A DNA stretch of 64,000 nucleotides from an uncultured Prevotellaceae bacterium (GTDB taxonomy: Bacteria > Bacteroidota > Bacteroidia > Bacteroidales > Bacteroidaceae), in assembly GCA_902801375.1 (NCBI GenBank), contig CADCIB010000002.1:1-64000 (forward strand), given 5' to 3'. Positions 1-8,595 of the stretch are shown here, piece after piece; position 1 is the stretch's first letter, and each line of letters starts with the position of its first letter. The notes below the pieces were generated by a model, which saw nothing but the letters and a program-made list of their open reading frames with translations, was not told the DNA's origin and did no database searches. A program made the translations under genes and the position numbers.

Positions 1-45
1 ATCATCGACAATAAAAACGATTTCCGAGTGATTAAGTTCAAGTAG
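1..45 (+). CDS. C-terminal tail of an unidentified gene (partial)
   Basis: Frame 1 is open from the window edge to a TAG at 43-45 and reads IIDNKNDFRVIKFK. The other two + frames close sooner. The tail is too short to name. It lies just before the promoter of the 6S-like RNA, so it is probably the end of an upstream + strand gene. Confidence 0.3.
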   Translation: MIDNKNDFRVIKFK

Positions 46-86
46 GCGCGTTTTTTTGAGAAGTAAAAGAAAAAGTCGCTCATAAA

Positions 87-118
87 TTTGCGTTTCTGAG
101 AAATTCTTCTTAAATTTG
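87..118 (+). promoter_or_regulatory. Bacteroidetes-type promoter of the 6S-like RNA
   Basis: TTTG (87-90), a 20-nt spacer and TAAATTTG (111-118) match the sigma-ABfr consensus TTTG-N19..21-TAnnTTTG. A second TAAATTTG lies at 83-90 and overlaps the -33 element. The start of transcription would be near 125. Confidence 0.7.
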
Positions 119-124
119 CAGCGT

Positions 125-345
125 CGCAGAAGGACTGCGACAAAGACATAATTAGGAAGCGTTTAGCTATTCCGCATCTGTGAATCTCGACAACTCACCT
201 GTGCACCTGAATAGAAGGAACGCCTACCTTGGGATTGATATATGTATTTATGACATATACGCCCTGAGGTGTGAGCGACTTTCTTATTCTTGCACAGGGC
301 TGTCGAGAGCCTACAGATGGAATATGTTAAGTAGGCTCACACTTT
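125..345 (+). ncRNA. ssrS: 6S-like RNA (Bacteroidales-1 type)
   Basis: No credible ORF lies here, but the DNA folds into a long rod. Arms 175-181 and 313-319 pair, as do 186-192 with 301-307 (7 bp), 198-205 with 291-298 (8 bp), and 239-245 with 253-259 (7-nt apical loop). The large open region between the inner stem and the apical hairpin gives the layout of 6S RNA, which binds RNA polymerase holoenzyme by mimicking open promoter DNA. A competing hairpin (309-314 with 331-336) followed by a T-rich stretch at 341-351 could end the transcript or serve as a release structure. Naming rests on shape and length (about 220 nt) and on a perfect promoter, not on a database match. The ends are estimates. 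Confidence 0.6.
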
Positions 346-411
346 CTTTTTGTGCCTTGAATAAATAATCTATTAAACGCACCCGATGAGCCGAAGGATG
401 CAAGATGCTTT

Positions 412-1548
412 ATGGGAAACAGGAATACTATTGTGATAAGGGGTACCTTAATTTATCTCTTAGTGTGGATTCTTAATTCCACATGTAGTTTTGCTCAGGT
501 TCGCCAAATTGCGGAAATAATGCCACAGTTTGAGGGTAGTGTCAATGGTCTTAAACAATGGTTGGCTCAGAACATGGCTTATCCCCAAGAGGCGATTCAG
601 AATAAAGAGGAAGGACGGGTTGTAGTGAAATTTGTTATAAGAGAAGATGGCACGGTTGCGCAGCCAATCATCACGAGCAGCGTTTCGCCATCATTAGATG
701 CAGAAGCAATAAGACTCGTTTCTCAAATGCCCAAGTGGATTCCTGCAAGCCAAAATGGGCAACCATGCAGCATAGAATATACGCTGCCTATAAGGTTTAA
801 GTTACCCGAGCCACAACTGCAGAATATTGTCGTAGCTCAATCAACCAATAATCGTTCCAAAACCGACCTATGGGAGCAACTACCCAATCACAAAACATAC
901 GAAGGACCATTTGAAGCCTTTGACCTTTTTGAGAATTACGGGAAAGCTAAATATCAATATATAGAAAACCCTGATGGAACACGCGTTTTTGATGGTAAAT
1001 TTGAATTTAAAGCAGATGACCTAGAAGTAAAAGGAAGTTTTAAAAACGATTTTCAAGATGGTCAATGGATATTTAATAGTAAAGGAAAAACTACATTCTT
1101 AACTTTTGTAAATGGCCGTCCTACTGGTTCTTTTGTTATGTATGAACTACAAACAAATTTTACTGATGGCACAGACGGAAAACATATAGTAATGAGTCAT
1201 CTCAAATATGAAGGACACATATGGGGAACCCCTTCATCACCTGGATGGTATTTTTCCACATTAGAGAGTACTACTTCTAAAGGTTATCATGTGAAATATC
1301 ATTATCAATTTCAATTGGAACGAGACACTTATAAGAAAAAATGGCAAGAAGTCTTTTATAGAGCTGAAGTCGCAGATCATAAAGAAATACAATGGGAAAA
1401 ATATATTGGTTTTTATATCATTGACAACTGCACTGGAGATAAAAAATACTTCGATTTGGGAAAATATTTGCCAGATGTGGTGTCAGCAAAAAGAATAATA
1501 AACAAATATCTTTTACGATCAACTGGTAGGAAATACGGTCGATTCTAA
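412..1548 (+). CDS. Secreted TonB-C-terminal-domain protein with MORN-like region
   Basis: 378 aa. Residues 1-29 form a signal peptide ending in SFAQ. Residues about 45-130 resemble the TonB C-terminal domain (YPQEAI, GRVVVKFVI, DGTV, LDAEAIRLV, MPKWIPA, PIRFKL). The protein has no TonB-type N-terminal anchor or proline-rich spacer, so it is unlikely to be a classical energy transducer. Residues about 175-250 carry short DG.FEF / G.FKND..G.W repeats like MORN or YwqK-type repeats, and the C-terminal third is unassigned. The gene is first in a run of eight closely spaced + strand genes and is a paralogue of the gene at 2769, with the same domain order and a shared GKAKYQY motif. A periplasmic or surface role is inferred; the specific function is unknown. 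Confidence 0.8.
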   Translation: MGNRNTIVIRGTLIYLLVWILNSTCSFAQVRQIAEIMPQFEGSVNGLKQWLAQNMAYPQEAIQNKEEGRVVVKFVIREDGTVAQPIITSSVSPSLDAEAIRLVSQMPKWIPASQNGQPCSIEYTLPIRFKLPEPQLQNIVVAQSTNNRSKTDLWEQLPNHKTYEGPFEAFDLFENYGKAKYQYIENPDGTRVFDGKFEFKADDLEVKGSFKNDFQDGQWIFNSKGKTTFLTFVNGRPTGSFVMYELQTNFTDGTDGKHIVMSHLKYEGHIWGTPSSPGWYFSTLESTTSKGYHVKYHYQFQLERDTYKKKWQEVFYRAEVADHKEIQWEKYIGFYIIDNCTGDKKYFDLGKYLPDVVSAKRIINKYLLRSTGRKYGRF

Positions 1549-1582
1549 AATAATAATTTCAATCTATAACATTTAAATTAAT

Positions 1583-2764
1583 ATGAAAATGAGAAAAAGT
1601 AATACTTATGTAACTATTTTAAAAGCGCCCCTGATTTATGTTATATTTTTTTTGTTCATATCGATAACAACGAATGGGCAAATTACTAAATCTTTTGCAC
1701 AAAAGATAGCGCAGTATGACGAATTAGGAAGTTTCTCTTGTGGCCTTGCACAGGTGAGGAAAGGTAGCAAATTTGGCTTTATTGATAAAGCTGGTAACGA
1801 GATTGTCCCTTGTACCTTTGATAATGTTGGTGATTTCCATGATCACATGGCTCGAGTGAGGAAAGATTTCAAAGATGGCTATATTGACGAAATGGGAGAA
1901 TTAATTATCCCATGTAAATACAAACAAGCTCAAGATTTCTCAGAGGGCTTAGCTTGGGTTAATGATAATGGCCCATGGCGATGCATAGACAACAATGGTA
2001 AAGTTGTATTCACATTAGAAATCATGTCAGAATTTAGATCTAACTTCAAAGATGGGCTTTCAGTTATCACACCTCCCGAGGGCGAATCTTCTATAATTAA
2101 TGCGAAAGGAGAAGTGTTGGAACTATCAGGTCATTCTTGGTTGGGTACTGGCATCTCTGACGGATTGATTTTGTGCGCAGACACTGATGAAGAGAGTGGA
2201 GATACCAAGTATGTTTATTTAGACACAATGGGAAATGTCGTTATTGATTGCAGCCCTCAATATGGAGATTATCATCCATTTCATAATGGGCTTGCCGCAG
2301 TTCTTAAATATGGTAGTGAAGCTGAGGGAGGCTGTAAAGTTGGTTATATAGATAAATCAGGAAAACTTGTAATACCTATATCACTTCCATGTTCTGGTTT
2401 TGATGATATGCCCGACTTCCCCGACCCTTTTACTTGCCAAGATGATATGATATGTTCAACGAAACAAGTAGGTAATTACGGTGAGGAAAATTTCGGTTTT
2501 TTATTTGGTTTCTATGATAGAACAGGAAAACTTGTTGTTCCACATAAATATAACAAAGCACAAGATTTTTCAGGGGGGCTTGCCGCTGTTCTGAATGAAG
2601 ATGGTAAATGGGGATATATTGATAAGACAGGAAAGGTGGTAATTCCTTTCAAGTATGATGCCGTTTCTTATGAAGGCTTCCAAGATGGCTATGCGTTGGT
2701 AGAATTGGGTGACAAACAAGGATATGTTGACAAACAAGGTAATGACACTTTTTCCATGAAATAA
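1583..2764 (+). CDS. Secreted WG-repeat protein
   Basis: 393 aa with an N-terminal hydrophobic export signal (residues about 10-33). The rest is built of WG-type repeats of about 30-40 residues with the pattern FGFIDKAGNEIVPC.FD, GYIDEMGELIIPCKY, WGYIDKTGKVVIPFKY. The repeats probably stack as a beta-rich scaffold. WG repeats are usually taken as protein-binding surfaces, but the partner is unknown. It lies 34 bp after the TonB-C-terminal gene and 4 bp before the next gene, so it is co-transcribed with them. The same repeat type reappears inside the zinc-ribbon protein at 3931, which links the secreted and membrane members of this cluster. Confidence 0.85.
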   Translation: MKMRKSNTYVTILKAPLIYVIFFLFISITTNGQITKSFAQKIAQYDELGSFSCGLAQVRKGSKFGFIDKAGNEIVPCTFDNVGDFHDHMARVRKDFKDGYIDEMGELIIPCKYKQAQDFSEGLAWVNDNGPWRCIDNNGKVVFTLEIMSEFRSNFKDGLSVITPPEGESSIINAKGEVLELSGHSWLGTGISDGLILCADTDEESGDTKYVYLDTMGNVVIDCSPQYGDYHPFHNGLAAVLKYGSEAEGGCKVGYIDKSGKLVIPISLPCSGFDDMPDFPDPFTCQDDMICSTKQVGNYGEENFGFLFGFYDRTGKLVVPHKYNKAQDFSGGLAAVLNEDGKWGYIDKTGKVVIPFKYDAVSYEGFQDGYALVELGDKQGYVDKQGNDTFSMK

Positions 2765-2768
2765 AAGT

Positions 2769-3920
2769 ATGAAACATATATACATAATACTAGTTTTGTT
2801 TTTCTGCGCTACTGTATCAAGGTCGCAAGAAAAAGTTTATGAGTCTTCTACATCCATTGAATTTGATGGCACATGGTCTAGTTTTGGAGACAATTACGAT
2901 GCCCTAGATAAGTGGATAGAAAAGAACAAAATATACCCAAAAGAGGCAATTGACAAACAAGAGCAAGGCAAAGTTGACGTTAGTTTTATTGTAGAGAAAG
3001 ACGGATCGTTGTCTTCAATAGAAATCAAGAAAAGTGTATCTCCTTCTATTGATGCCGAGGTGCTGAGGTTGGTTTCCGTAATGCCTAAATGGAAATGTGC
3101 ATACAATTATGGCGTACCTTGTAGGTCGCGGAATCACTTCTCCGTTAATTTCAAACTTCCAAAAGTTGAATCAAAGCTAAATGCTCAAACGGGAACTATA
3201 CCACCCCAACACGCTTCAGACATCGACCGTTCTACAAGCGATGAATGGGTTTGTACAAATGGTCAGAAAATCTATGAAGGTGATTACCCTTTTAGAAATA
3301 TGATAGGCAAGGCAAAATACCAATATAGAGATAATGCTGATGGTACACGTTGCTATGACGGTAATTTTGAGTTTGCAAGTAATGAATTCCATACCAATGG
3401 TAAATTCCGAAATGATAGCCAAGTCGGAACTTGGACGTACAAATTGAATAACAGAAAAGTAATCATAAATTTTGACGAAGAGGGGTTTTTGTGGGGTGAT
3501 TTCTCCTATGCGGATGATTTTGTAATGGCTAAAGGAAAATGTGTGAAAGGATGTGTGCGCACCATATCATTCAAATGTGATGAGTTTATCGCTGAGGGAC
3601 AATTCTTTAGTGCGAAAAACACCAATTATGGTAATCATCCTGTAGGGGAATGGAAACTCACTATTCTCAAGGATCCTGATCACCAATATACTTATGAATC
3701 AAATTATAGAAATAAACCGATGACAATTTTTTTTGATAATGAAGGTCATTTGAAAGATTGGTTTTTTATCGACCCTTCAACGGGAGATAAAAAAAGCCCT
3801 CAAAGAGGATCTGCTACACGAAATGGACCTGAAGGTATTATGCGCTATATATTGACAGATGCCAATAAAACACTTTCAGTTGTCCTGCTTAAAGAATCAA
3901 TACGTAAGAACATATATTAG
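2769..3920 (+). CDS. Secreted TonB-C-terminal-domain protein, paralogue of the gene at 412
   Basis: 383 aa. A signal peptide (residues 1-20, ending SRSQ) is followed by a TonB-C-terminal-like domain at about 45-130 (IYPKEAID, GKVDVSFIVEKDGS, IDAEVLRLVSVMPKWKCA, FSVNFKLP). After that come MORN/YwqK-like strands with the motif GKAKYQYRDN.DGTRCYDG.FEF shared with the first gene. The two proteins are about the same length and domain order, so they look like a local duplication that has diverged. The gene starts 4 bp after the WG-repeat gene and ends 10 bp before the first zinc-ribbon gene. No membrane anchor is visible. Function is unknown. Confidence 0.8.
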   Translation: MKHIYIILVLFFCATVSRSQEKVYESSTSIEFDGTWSSFGDNYDALDKWIEKNKIYPKEAIDKQEQGKVDVSFIVEKDGSLSSIEIKKSVSPSIDAEVLRLVSVMPKWKCAYNYGVPCRSRNHFSVNFKLPKVESKLNAQTGTIPPQHASDIDRSTSDEWVCTNGQKIYEGDYPFRNMIGKAKYQYRDNADGTRCYDGNFEFASNEFHTNGKFRNDSQVGTWTYKLNNRKVIINFDEEGFLWGDFSYADDFVMAKGKCVKGCVRTISFKCDEFIAEGQFFSAKNTNYGNHPVGEWKLTILKDPDHQYTYESNYRNKPMTIFFDNEGHLKDWFFIDPSTGDKKSPQRGSATRNGPEGIMRYILTDANKTLSVVLLKESIRKNIY

Positions 3921-3930
3921 TGGATAAGTT

Positions 3931-5373
3931 ATGGCATTAATTAAATGTACAGAATGTGGACACATGGTTTCTGATAAAGCCTCTATGTGTCCTAACTGTG
4001 GTTGTCCAATAGAAAGTTTATCTGCAGCCCAAGAAGAAATGATGGATGAAGAACCCAAGAAAAAGAAAGGTTGGATTTGGGTTTTGATAGTTGCGGTATT
4101 ACTCTGTCTTTTTGTAGGCGGCTATTATGGCTATGCTCATTTTGCGAATAGTGTGGATGAGGATAGCATGGATGAGGCTGATTGTATCTATGTTGATAAT
4201 AACAAGTATGCAGTAGTTGAACTAACCCCAATGTTTATTAAGGCATTGGAAGTGTATGATGAACTTGCTCCGTTTAGCGAAGGATATGCGGCAGTCAAAA
4301 GAGGTGGAAAATGGGGATATATAAATACTAAAGGTGAAGAGATAATACCTTGTGAATATGAAGAAGCGGACGGTTTTAGAGAAGGATGTGCTAAAGTTAG
4401 AAAAGGTACTGAAACATCATATATAAAAACGAAAGGTGAAGATGTAACGCCAAAAATGTTTAGCAGAAAAACAGAGAATGAAAAAGACATGTTATATGAG
4501 GTGTTTAGCATAAATGATGATAATAATTGGGGATTGAAAAATGCAAAAGGTAATATTGTTATTGAAGCAGTATATGATGGCATTGATATAGGAAAAGGTC
4601 TGTGGGCGATTGATAACAGTGGAACAGTATCAAATGGTGTTGCTTTAGTTATCCTTGATGAAATAAAAGATACATATGATAACACCGATGGTGAACCTAC
4701 GATGAATGATATTATTCGGCATTATGGATATGCTGACCTTAATGGCAATGACACATTTACTGATGAATTGAAGCAACTATGCCAAAGGTCTAAAGGATTG
4801 GCTTATCAGCAGAAAGATACAAATGAAAGCAGTAATTATGATTGGCTGCAAGGTACGTGGACGATAAATACCAACATTATGGGACAGACAAAATTGGCAA
4901 AACTTGTAATAGATGGCAATTACGCAACCTTCTATTCAGATGGGGAGGTTCTTGACAAGGGAGAATATGAGATTTATGATGGTAAAATCAATTTTGGTAG
5001 CACTTATATTCATATTGATGAGGAAAAACAATTGATAATGTATGATGACAATCATTATTTTAGTCATTCTTCACAACCAACGACGAGTGTAAGTGTAGCT
5101 ACTCCTGAACAAGAGAAAGAACTCAACATAATGGCAAGACTTAAAGAATTAAACAACATGTCTATAGAACTAACCAACGAGTTAGCCCGTATGCGAAACA
5201 GTGGAAGGATGGATCCTGTTCGCTATATGTATATAAAGCAAACTGTATTGAACAATAAAGATGAACAAATTCGGTTAGCAAGGCAATTAGGTGATAACCA
5301 ATTGGTATATGAATATCAACAACAAAAGCAAAAATTAGAACAAGCATATAGAGTGTTGGAAAATAATTATTGA
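3931..5373 (+). CDS. Zinc-ribbon membrane protein with WG repeats and C-terminal coiled coil
   Basis: 480 aa. Cys6, Cys9, Cys20 and Cys23 form a short zinc ribbon (CTECGH...CPNCGC). A lysine-rich stop (residues 43-47) precedes one membrane helix (about 48-70). The exported part has WG-type repeats (about 105-220; KWGYINTKGEEIIPCEYEEA), a small beta domain around 310-375 (LQGTWTINTN...) and a helical, Gln-rich C-terminus (about 395-480) that looks like a coiled coil. The likely topology is zinc ribbon in the cytoplasm and WG region outside, inferred from the positive charges before the helix. It is first of four genes that share the same N-terminal ribbon even at DNA level (ATGGCATTAATTAAATGTAC-like starts). 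Function is unknown. Confidence 0.8.
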   Translation: MALIKCTECGHMVSDKASMCPNCGCPIESLSAAQEEMMDEEPKKKKGWIWVLIVAVLLCLFVGGYYGYAHFANSVDEDSMDEADCIYVDNNKYAVVELTPMFIKALEVYDELAPFSEGYAAVKRGGKWGYINTKGEEIIPCEYEEADGFREGCAKVRKGTETSYIKTKGEDVTPKMFSRKTENEKDMLYEVFSINDDNNWGLKNAKGNIVIEAVYDGIDIGKGLWAIDNSGTVSNGVALVILDEIKDTYDNTDGEPTMNDIIRHYGYADLNGNDTFTDELKQLCQRSKGLAYQQKDTNESSNYDWLQGTWTINTNIMGQTKLAKLVIDGNYATFYSDGEVLDKGEYEIYDGKINFGSTYIHIDEEKQLIMYDDNHYFSHSSQPTTSVSVATPEQEKELNIMARLKELNNMSIELTNELARMRNSGRMDPVRYMYIKQTVLNNKDEQIRLARQLGDNQLVYEYQQQKQKLEQAYRVLENNY

Positions 5374-5404
5374 TATTGACTCTTAATTTTAATAAAAAAG
5401 GATT

Positions 5405-6007
5405 ATGACACAGTTTAAATGTACAGAATGTGGACAAATATTTGATGGCAATTTGAATGATTGTCCTAATTGCGGATGTCCAGCAAGCGAGTGCGAGCCG
5501 TTTGATAATAAAAGCTCAGAAGCAAATGACGCCTCAGGCAATTCAACTTTGCGACAAGATGCAAGTAAAGAAACAGACAATGATCAAGGTAAAAAAACTT
5601 ATGAACAACCGAGTAGAGGGATTCCTCTCAATAGTACGGATGTGAGGGACTGTTATTCGACTGCGGGCTATTATCGTCCATGGTGGAACATTATGCAACC
5701 GTGGTATGTTAGCAATGATGACCCGAAAGAGCAAGATAGGTTTGATGAGTTGAATGAAGGCCTTCTACTAGCAAATCTATCTTTTAGGGTCTTCCTGTGG
5801 TGGACATTGTTCTTCTGGATTACTATGTTATGTTTCATGACCATCATCTTAATACCTCTTGGCATATATGTCATCATAAAGTGTTTCCCATGGGCTCTTA
5901 ATAGATATTGGGCTAAGATGCATAGATTGTGGCGCAGGATAAACCAGCGTTATTGGATTAGCATGGAGCATGCAAAGAAAACAAACATGATTGACGAAAT
6001 ATACTGA
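5405..6007 (+). CDS. Zinc-ribbon protein with two C-terminal membrane helices
   Basis: 200 aa. The N-terminus carries the same Cys4 ribbon (Cys6, 9, 20, 23) as its neighbours. An acidic, polar linker (about 30-85) follows, then a hydrophobic block at about 126-165 (FLWWTLFFWITMLC, IILIPLGIYVII) that can form two membrane helices, and a basic tail rich in Trp and Arg. It lacks the large exported domain found in the other ribbon proteins, so it may be the integral-membrane partner of the set. It lies 31 bp after the preceding gene and 2 bp before the next. Function is unknown. Confidence 0.75.
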   Translation: MTQFKCTECGQIFDGNLNDCPNCGCPASECEPFDNKSSEANDASGNSTLRQDASKETDNDQGKKTYEQPSRGIPLNSTDVRDCYSTAGYYRPWWNIMQPWYVSNDDPKEQDRFDELNEGLLLANLSFRVFLWWTLFFWITMLCFMTIILIPLGIYVIIKCFPWALNRYWAKMHRLWRRINQRYWISMEHAKKTNMIDEIY

Positions 6008-6009
6008 TT

Positions 6010-7086
6010 ATGGCACTAATCAAATGTGAACATTGTGGGAACTTGATTTCCGACAAGGCAACGAAATGCCCGAAATGTGGATTCTCCACAAATAAGGATG
6101 TAATCCACCATCAAGATGATGAAGATAGAGTTGTAGCGGAAGAACCTGTGTACTACGAAGAAGATAGTGGTTCTAATACCAAGAAGTATCTTCTTATAGC
6201 ACTACTGGTTGCTGTTATCGTTGGTGGTGGCTATTGGTGGTATAGTCAGTCGGGGGATAAGCAAGAGGCTCTTCAATTAGTGGAGCAATTTGCTAAGGCC
6301 ATCGAGGCAGATGACTGGCAGACTGTATGTCAACTTTATCCCAACGCAGAGAAGGCGGCGGCTCTTGATATCAGTTTCAATAATGACTCCGTTGTGGTTA
6401 CGCATCAAAAAGACAACGACACTATAGACGTGAGATTGTCGTATAAACAAAGCCTGCGTATAGTTAAAGACGACAATGGGCAGATGCATGTCGTTTCTTC
6501 TAAAGGTCTTTTTTCTTATCCATCAGATCAAATAGATTTTGCATTGAAAACAGGTTGGATAAATGCTTCGTTGGATGATGTGGAATGTGCAGAACGGTTA
6601 AACGAAAAAGGTTTTGTCTCATGGATAGAAAAGAAAGCCATAGCAGCGATGCAATCTAAGGTGAAAGTGATTCAGAGTAGTGTAAAACGAGGAGAAAATG
6701 TGGGTAGTTGGGGGACTCATTCTGCGTATGTCTACAACTATGAAGTTGTTCTTGAGAATATGAATAATTGCGATATTGCTGCTGATGCATATATTGTAGG
6801 TGTTGTCGTGAAAGGATATGATTTTACTTGGTGGGCAGATGAAGGAGAGACTAAAAGTCCCTATTCCGAGTCTGGCAATAGCCTGACTGGTAAAATGATT
6901 CCCGGGAAAGGGACGGTTACATACTCATGGGTTGGTGAAGAGTATGGTGGAGCACATAGTGGACGTATTCCTGAAAAATTGGAATGTAATGTTATTTTTA
7001 ATCCTTCTAAGGAGGTCGCTATTGCAGCATACGAGCCAACCGGGAAAGAGTTTTCTGAGTATTTGGACAGAAAAGACAAGCATTGA
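6010..7086 (+). CDS. Zinc-ribbon single-pass membrane protein
   Basis: 358 aa. It has a Cys4 ribbon at 6/9/20/23 (CEHCGN...CPKCGF), an acidic linker, and one membrane helix at about 59-77 (YLLIALLVAVIVGGGYWWY). Residues about 85-170 resemble a small NTF2-like fold (ALQLVEQFAKAIEADDWQTV), as in many lipoproteins and sensors. The C-terminal half (about 215-345) is beta-rich with aromatic residues and is unassigned. The start codon is 2 bp after the previous stop, so translation is probably coupled. An exported sensing or binding role is inferred from layout only. Confidence 0.75.
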   Translation: MALIKCEHCGNLISDKATKCPKCGFSTNKDVIHHQDDEDRVVAEEPVYYEEDSGSNTKKYLLIALLVAVIVGGGYWWYSQSGDKQEALQLVEQFAKAIEADDWQTVCQLYPNAEKAAALDISFNNDSVVVTHQKDNDTIDVRLSYKQSLRIVKDDNGQMHVVSSKGLFSYPSDQIDFALKTGWINASLDDVECAERLNEKGFVSWIEKKAIAAMQSKVKVIQSSVKRGENVGSWGTHSAYVYNYEVVLENMNNCDIAADAYIVGVVVKGYDFTWWADEGETKSPYSESGNSLTGKMIPGKGTVTYSWVGEEYGGAHSGRIPEKLECNVIFNPSKEVAIAAYEPTGKEFSEYLDRKDKH

Positions 7087-7107
7087 TTACAATAAGTAGA
7101 AGAAATT

Positions 7108-8154
7108 ATGGCACTGATAAAATGTACAGGATGTGGACACATGATTTCCGACAAGGCAACGAGATGTCCGAAGTGTGGAAATGTAGTTATTAAAGAGCGT
7201 CCCTCTGTATTGTACGAAGAAGAGGAGCAGAAAAGTGGATTCATGAAATATTTGCCCTATATCCTTGGAACTGTAGCGGTCTTGGGCATAGCAGGCTATT
7301 TCTTATTCAATCATTCTTCAAAGGATTCTTCCTATGAGGACAATGGCCCAAGTACTGTTGCGGTAGATACTGTTTCTACCGAGGTGGATTCTTCCGAGCG
7401 GTCACCCAAAGAAGAAATCACTCAAAGATTGGAAAAACTTTTTGATGACGTGATGAAGGGTGATTCCCATGAATACGATGAAAGATATTTCTCGTCTGAC
7501 TTCAATAGAATTTATAAGGAAGTAGATGCGATTGACAAGCAGTTAGCTCAGGATGGATTAATCGGTTTCTGGGATTTCGGGTTTTGGGACATGGCCCAGG
7601 ATGAGGTAAAAATGAGCGTTGCTTTGAATGATATTTATAACATTAAAGACAATGAGGCAGTGGCGATAGTGACGTTCAAGTTTACTTCTGGTGGAGATAC
7701 CGAAACAAAGAATGAAGAGATCAAGGTAATTCTTGAAAATGGAAAATGGGTGTTAGACGACGTACATGGCTACAAGAAACAAATGCAGGAGTTTGTTGAA
7801 GAAAACAAGGAAGTGAACAAAGAAAAAGCTTACGAAGCTGGCGTGAACTGTTCACTTACAGGAGAAGTCAGTAGCATAGAGAACGTCAAAATGGTTCTCC
7901 GTGGAAAAAAAGGAACACTAACATACGTAATGGATGGAAAGAGAATCGTCAGCGACATTGTACTGGATGAGAAAGCATCTGATATTGACAAAGATGGTTT
8001 CGGACATCTTGTTCTTAAAAGTTTTACGCAAGACGGTAAACTGAAAGGTCGTTTTGTCGGAGAGATGGATTCGGCAGAGTGTGGCTATTTGTTTGAAGGA
8101 ACGTTTGTTAATGTCAATGGCGGTTCTACTTCTTTCTTTTTCTCAGAAGAATAG
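7108..8154 (+). CDS. Zinc-ribbon single-pass membrane protein with DUF3828-like region
   Basis: 348 aa. Cys6/9/20/23 ribbon (CTGCGH...CPKCGN), a membrane helix at about 48-68 (YLPYILGTVAVLGIAGYFLF), then a Ser/Glu-rich linker. Residues about 95-235 have the look of DUF3828/NTF2-like domains (LEKLFDDVMKGDSHEYDERYFS, AVAIVTFKFTSGGDTETKNEEIKVILENGKW). The last 90 residues are an extra beta-rich region (GTLTYVMDGKRIVSDIVLDE). This is the last gene of the + strand cluster. The first 18 codons are nearly identical at DNA level to those of the gene at 3931, which shows recent spread of the ribbon module. Function is unknown. Confidence 0.75.
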   Translation: MALIKCTGCGHMISDKATRCPKCGNVVIKERPSVLYEEEEQKSGFMKYLPYILGTVAVLGIAGYFLFNHSSKDSSYEDNGPSTVAVDTVSTEVDSSERSPKEEITQRLEKLFDDVMKGDSHEYDERYFSSDFNRIYKEVDAIDKQLAQDGLIGFWDFGFWDMAQDEVKMSVALNDIYNIKDNEAVAIVTFKFTSGGDTETKNEEIKVILENGKWVLDDVHGYKKQMQEFVEENKEVNKEKAYEAGVNCSLTGEVSSIENVKMVLRGKKGTLTYVMDGKRIVSDIVLDEKASDIDKDGFGHLVLKSFTQDGKLKGRFVGEMDSAECGYLFEGTFVNVNGGSTSFFFSEE

Positions 8155-8257
8155 TTTGGATTCATCATATTAATGCTGCAAAAAAATGTGCAAAATCCAT
8201 TTTTCGCAGACCACACAGTTTATAGGGCTACGTGTATGCGAACAGGATACCTTGTAA

Positions 8258-8390
8258 AAACAAAAAACGCGCTTTTTTTGTATTGTCTTCCATTTGCACT
8301 ACCTTTGAATAAGGTAGGCTACATCTCAACAATAAAAACAAAAATCGGGGCTTTTGTTTTGTATTGTCTTCGATTTGCACTACCTTTGTA
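8258..8390 (+). repeat. 81-bp tandem duplication carrying two promoters
   Basis: Two near-identical units each hold TTTG, a 19-nt spacer and TACCTTTG: 8277-8280 with 8300-8307, and 8358-8361 with 8381-8388. The spacer TATTGTCTTC[C/G]ATTTGCAC differs at one base. The first -10-like element sits in a palindrome, CTACCTTtgaatAAGGTAG (8299-8317). Both promoters point right, but no intact + strand gene begins within the next 700 bp. Confidence 0.65.
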
Positions 8391-8510
8391 ACCGAAAACT
8401 CGGAATTTGAGAAAGTCTGAGTAAGAATGAATTCGAACAAACATATTAAATAAAAGTTCTAAAGTTTCGCAAGTGATGGCGCACCTGCATAATTTAACAT
8501 AAAATAGGAA

Positions 8511-8595
8511 TAAAAAAGGCTTCGAAGTTTACTCAACTCACTGAAAATGAGTGACTTTACAATCGCCAAACAGTAAAGTGCAAACTTAGAAGCCG
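8511..8595 (-). ncRNA. Small structured RNA of unknown family
   Basis: On the minus strand TACCTTTG (complement of 8600-8607) lies just before a closed structure. Outer arms 8582-8594 and 8518-8530 pair over 13 positions with one mismatch. Inside are a CTTTAC/GTAAAG hairpin (8555-8560 with 8573-8578) and a second small hairpin around 8536-8554. The outer stem is followed directly by six U (8512-8517), as in a Rho-independent terminator. Promoter, three-way-junction shape and terminator together suggest a discrete RNA of about 85 nt. A clear -33 element was not found, so the promoter is only half supported. Confidence 0.5.

Noticed and set aside
180..368. 62-codon ORF on the + strand
   Set aside because: It lies wholly within the 6S-like RNA, resembles no family and its codons overlap the paired arms of the fold.
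8228..8440. 70-codon minus-strand ORF with repeated KVVQxEDNTK
   Set aside because: The repeat is only the translation of the duplicated promoter unit; no start context or homologue known.
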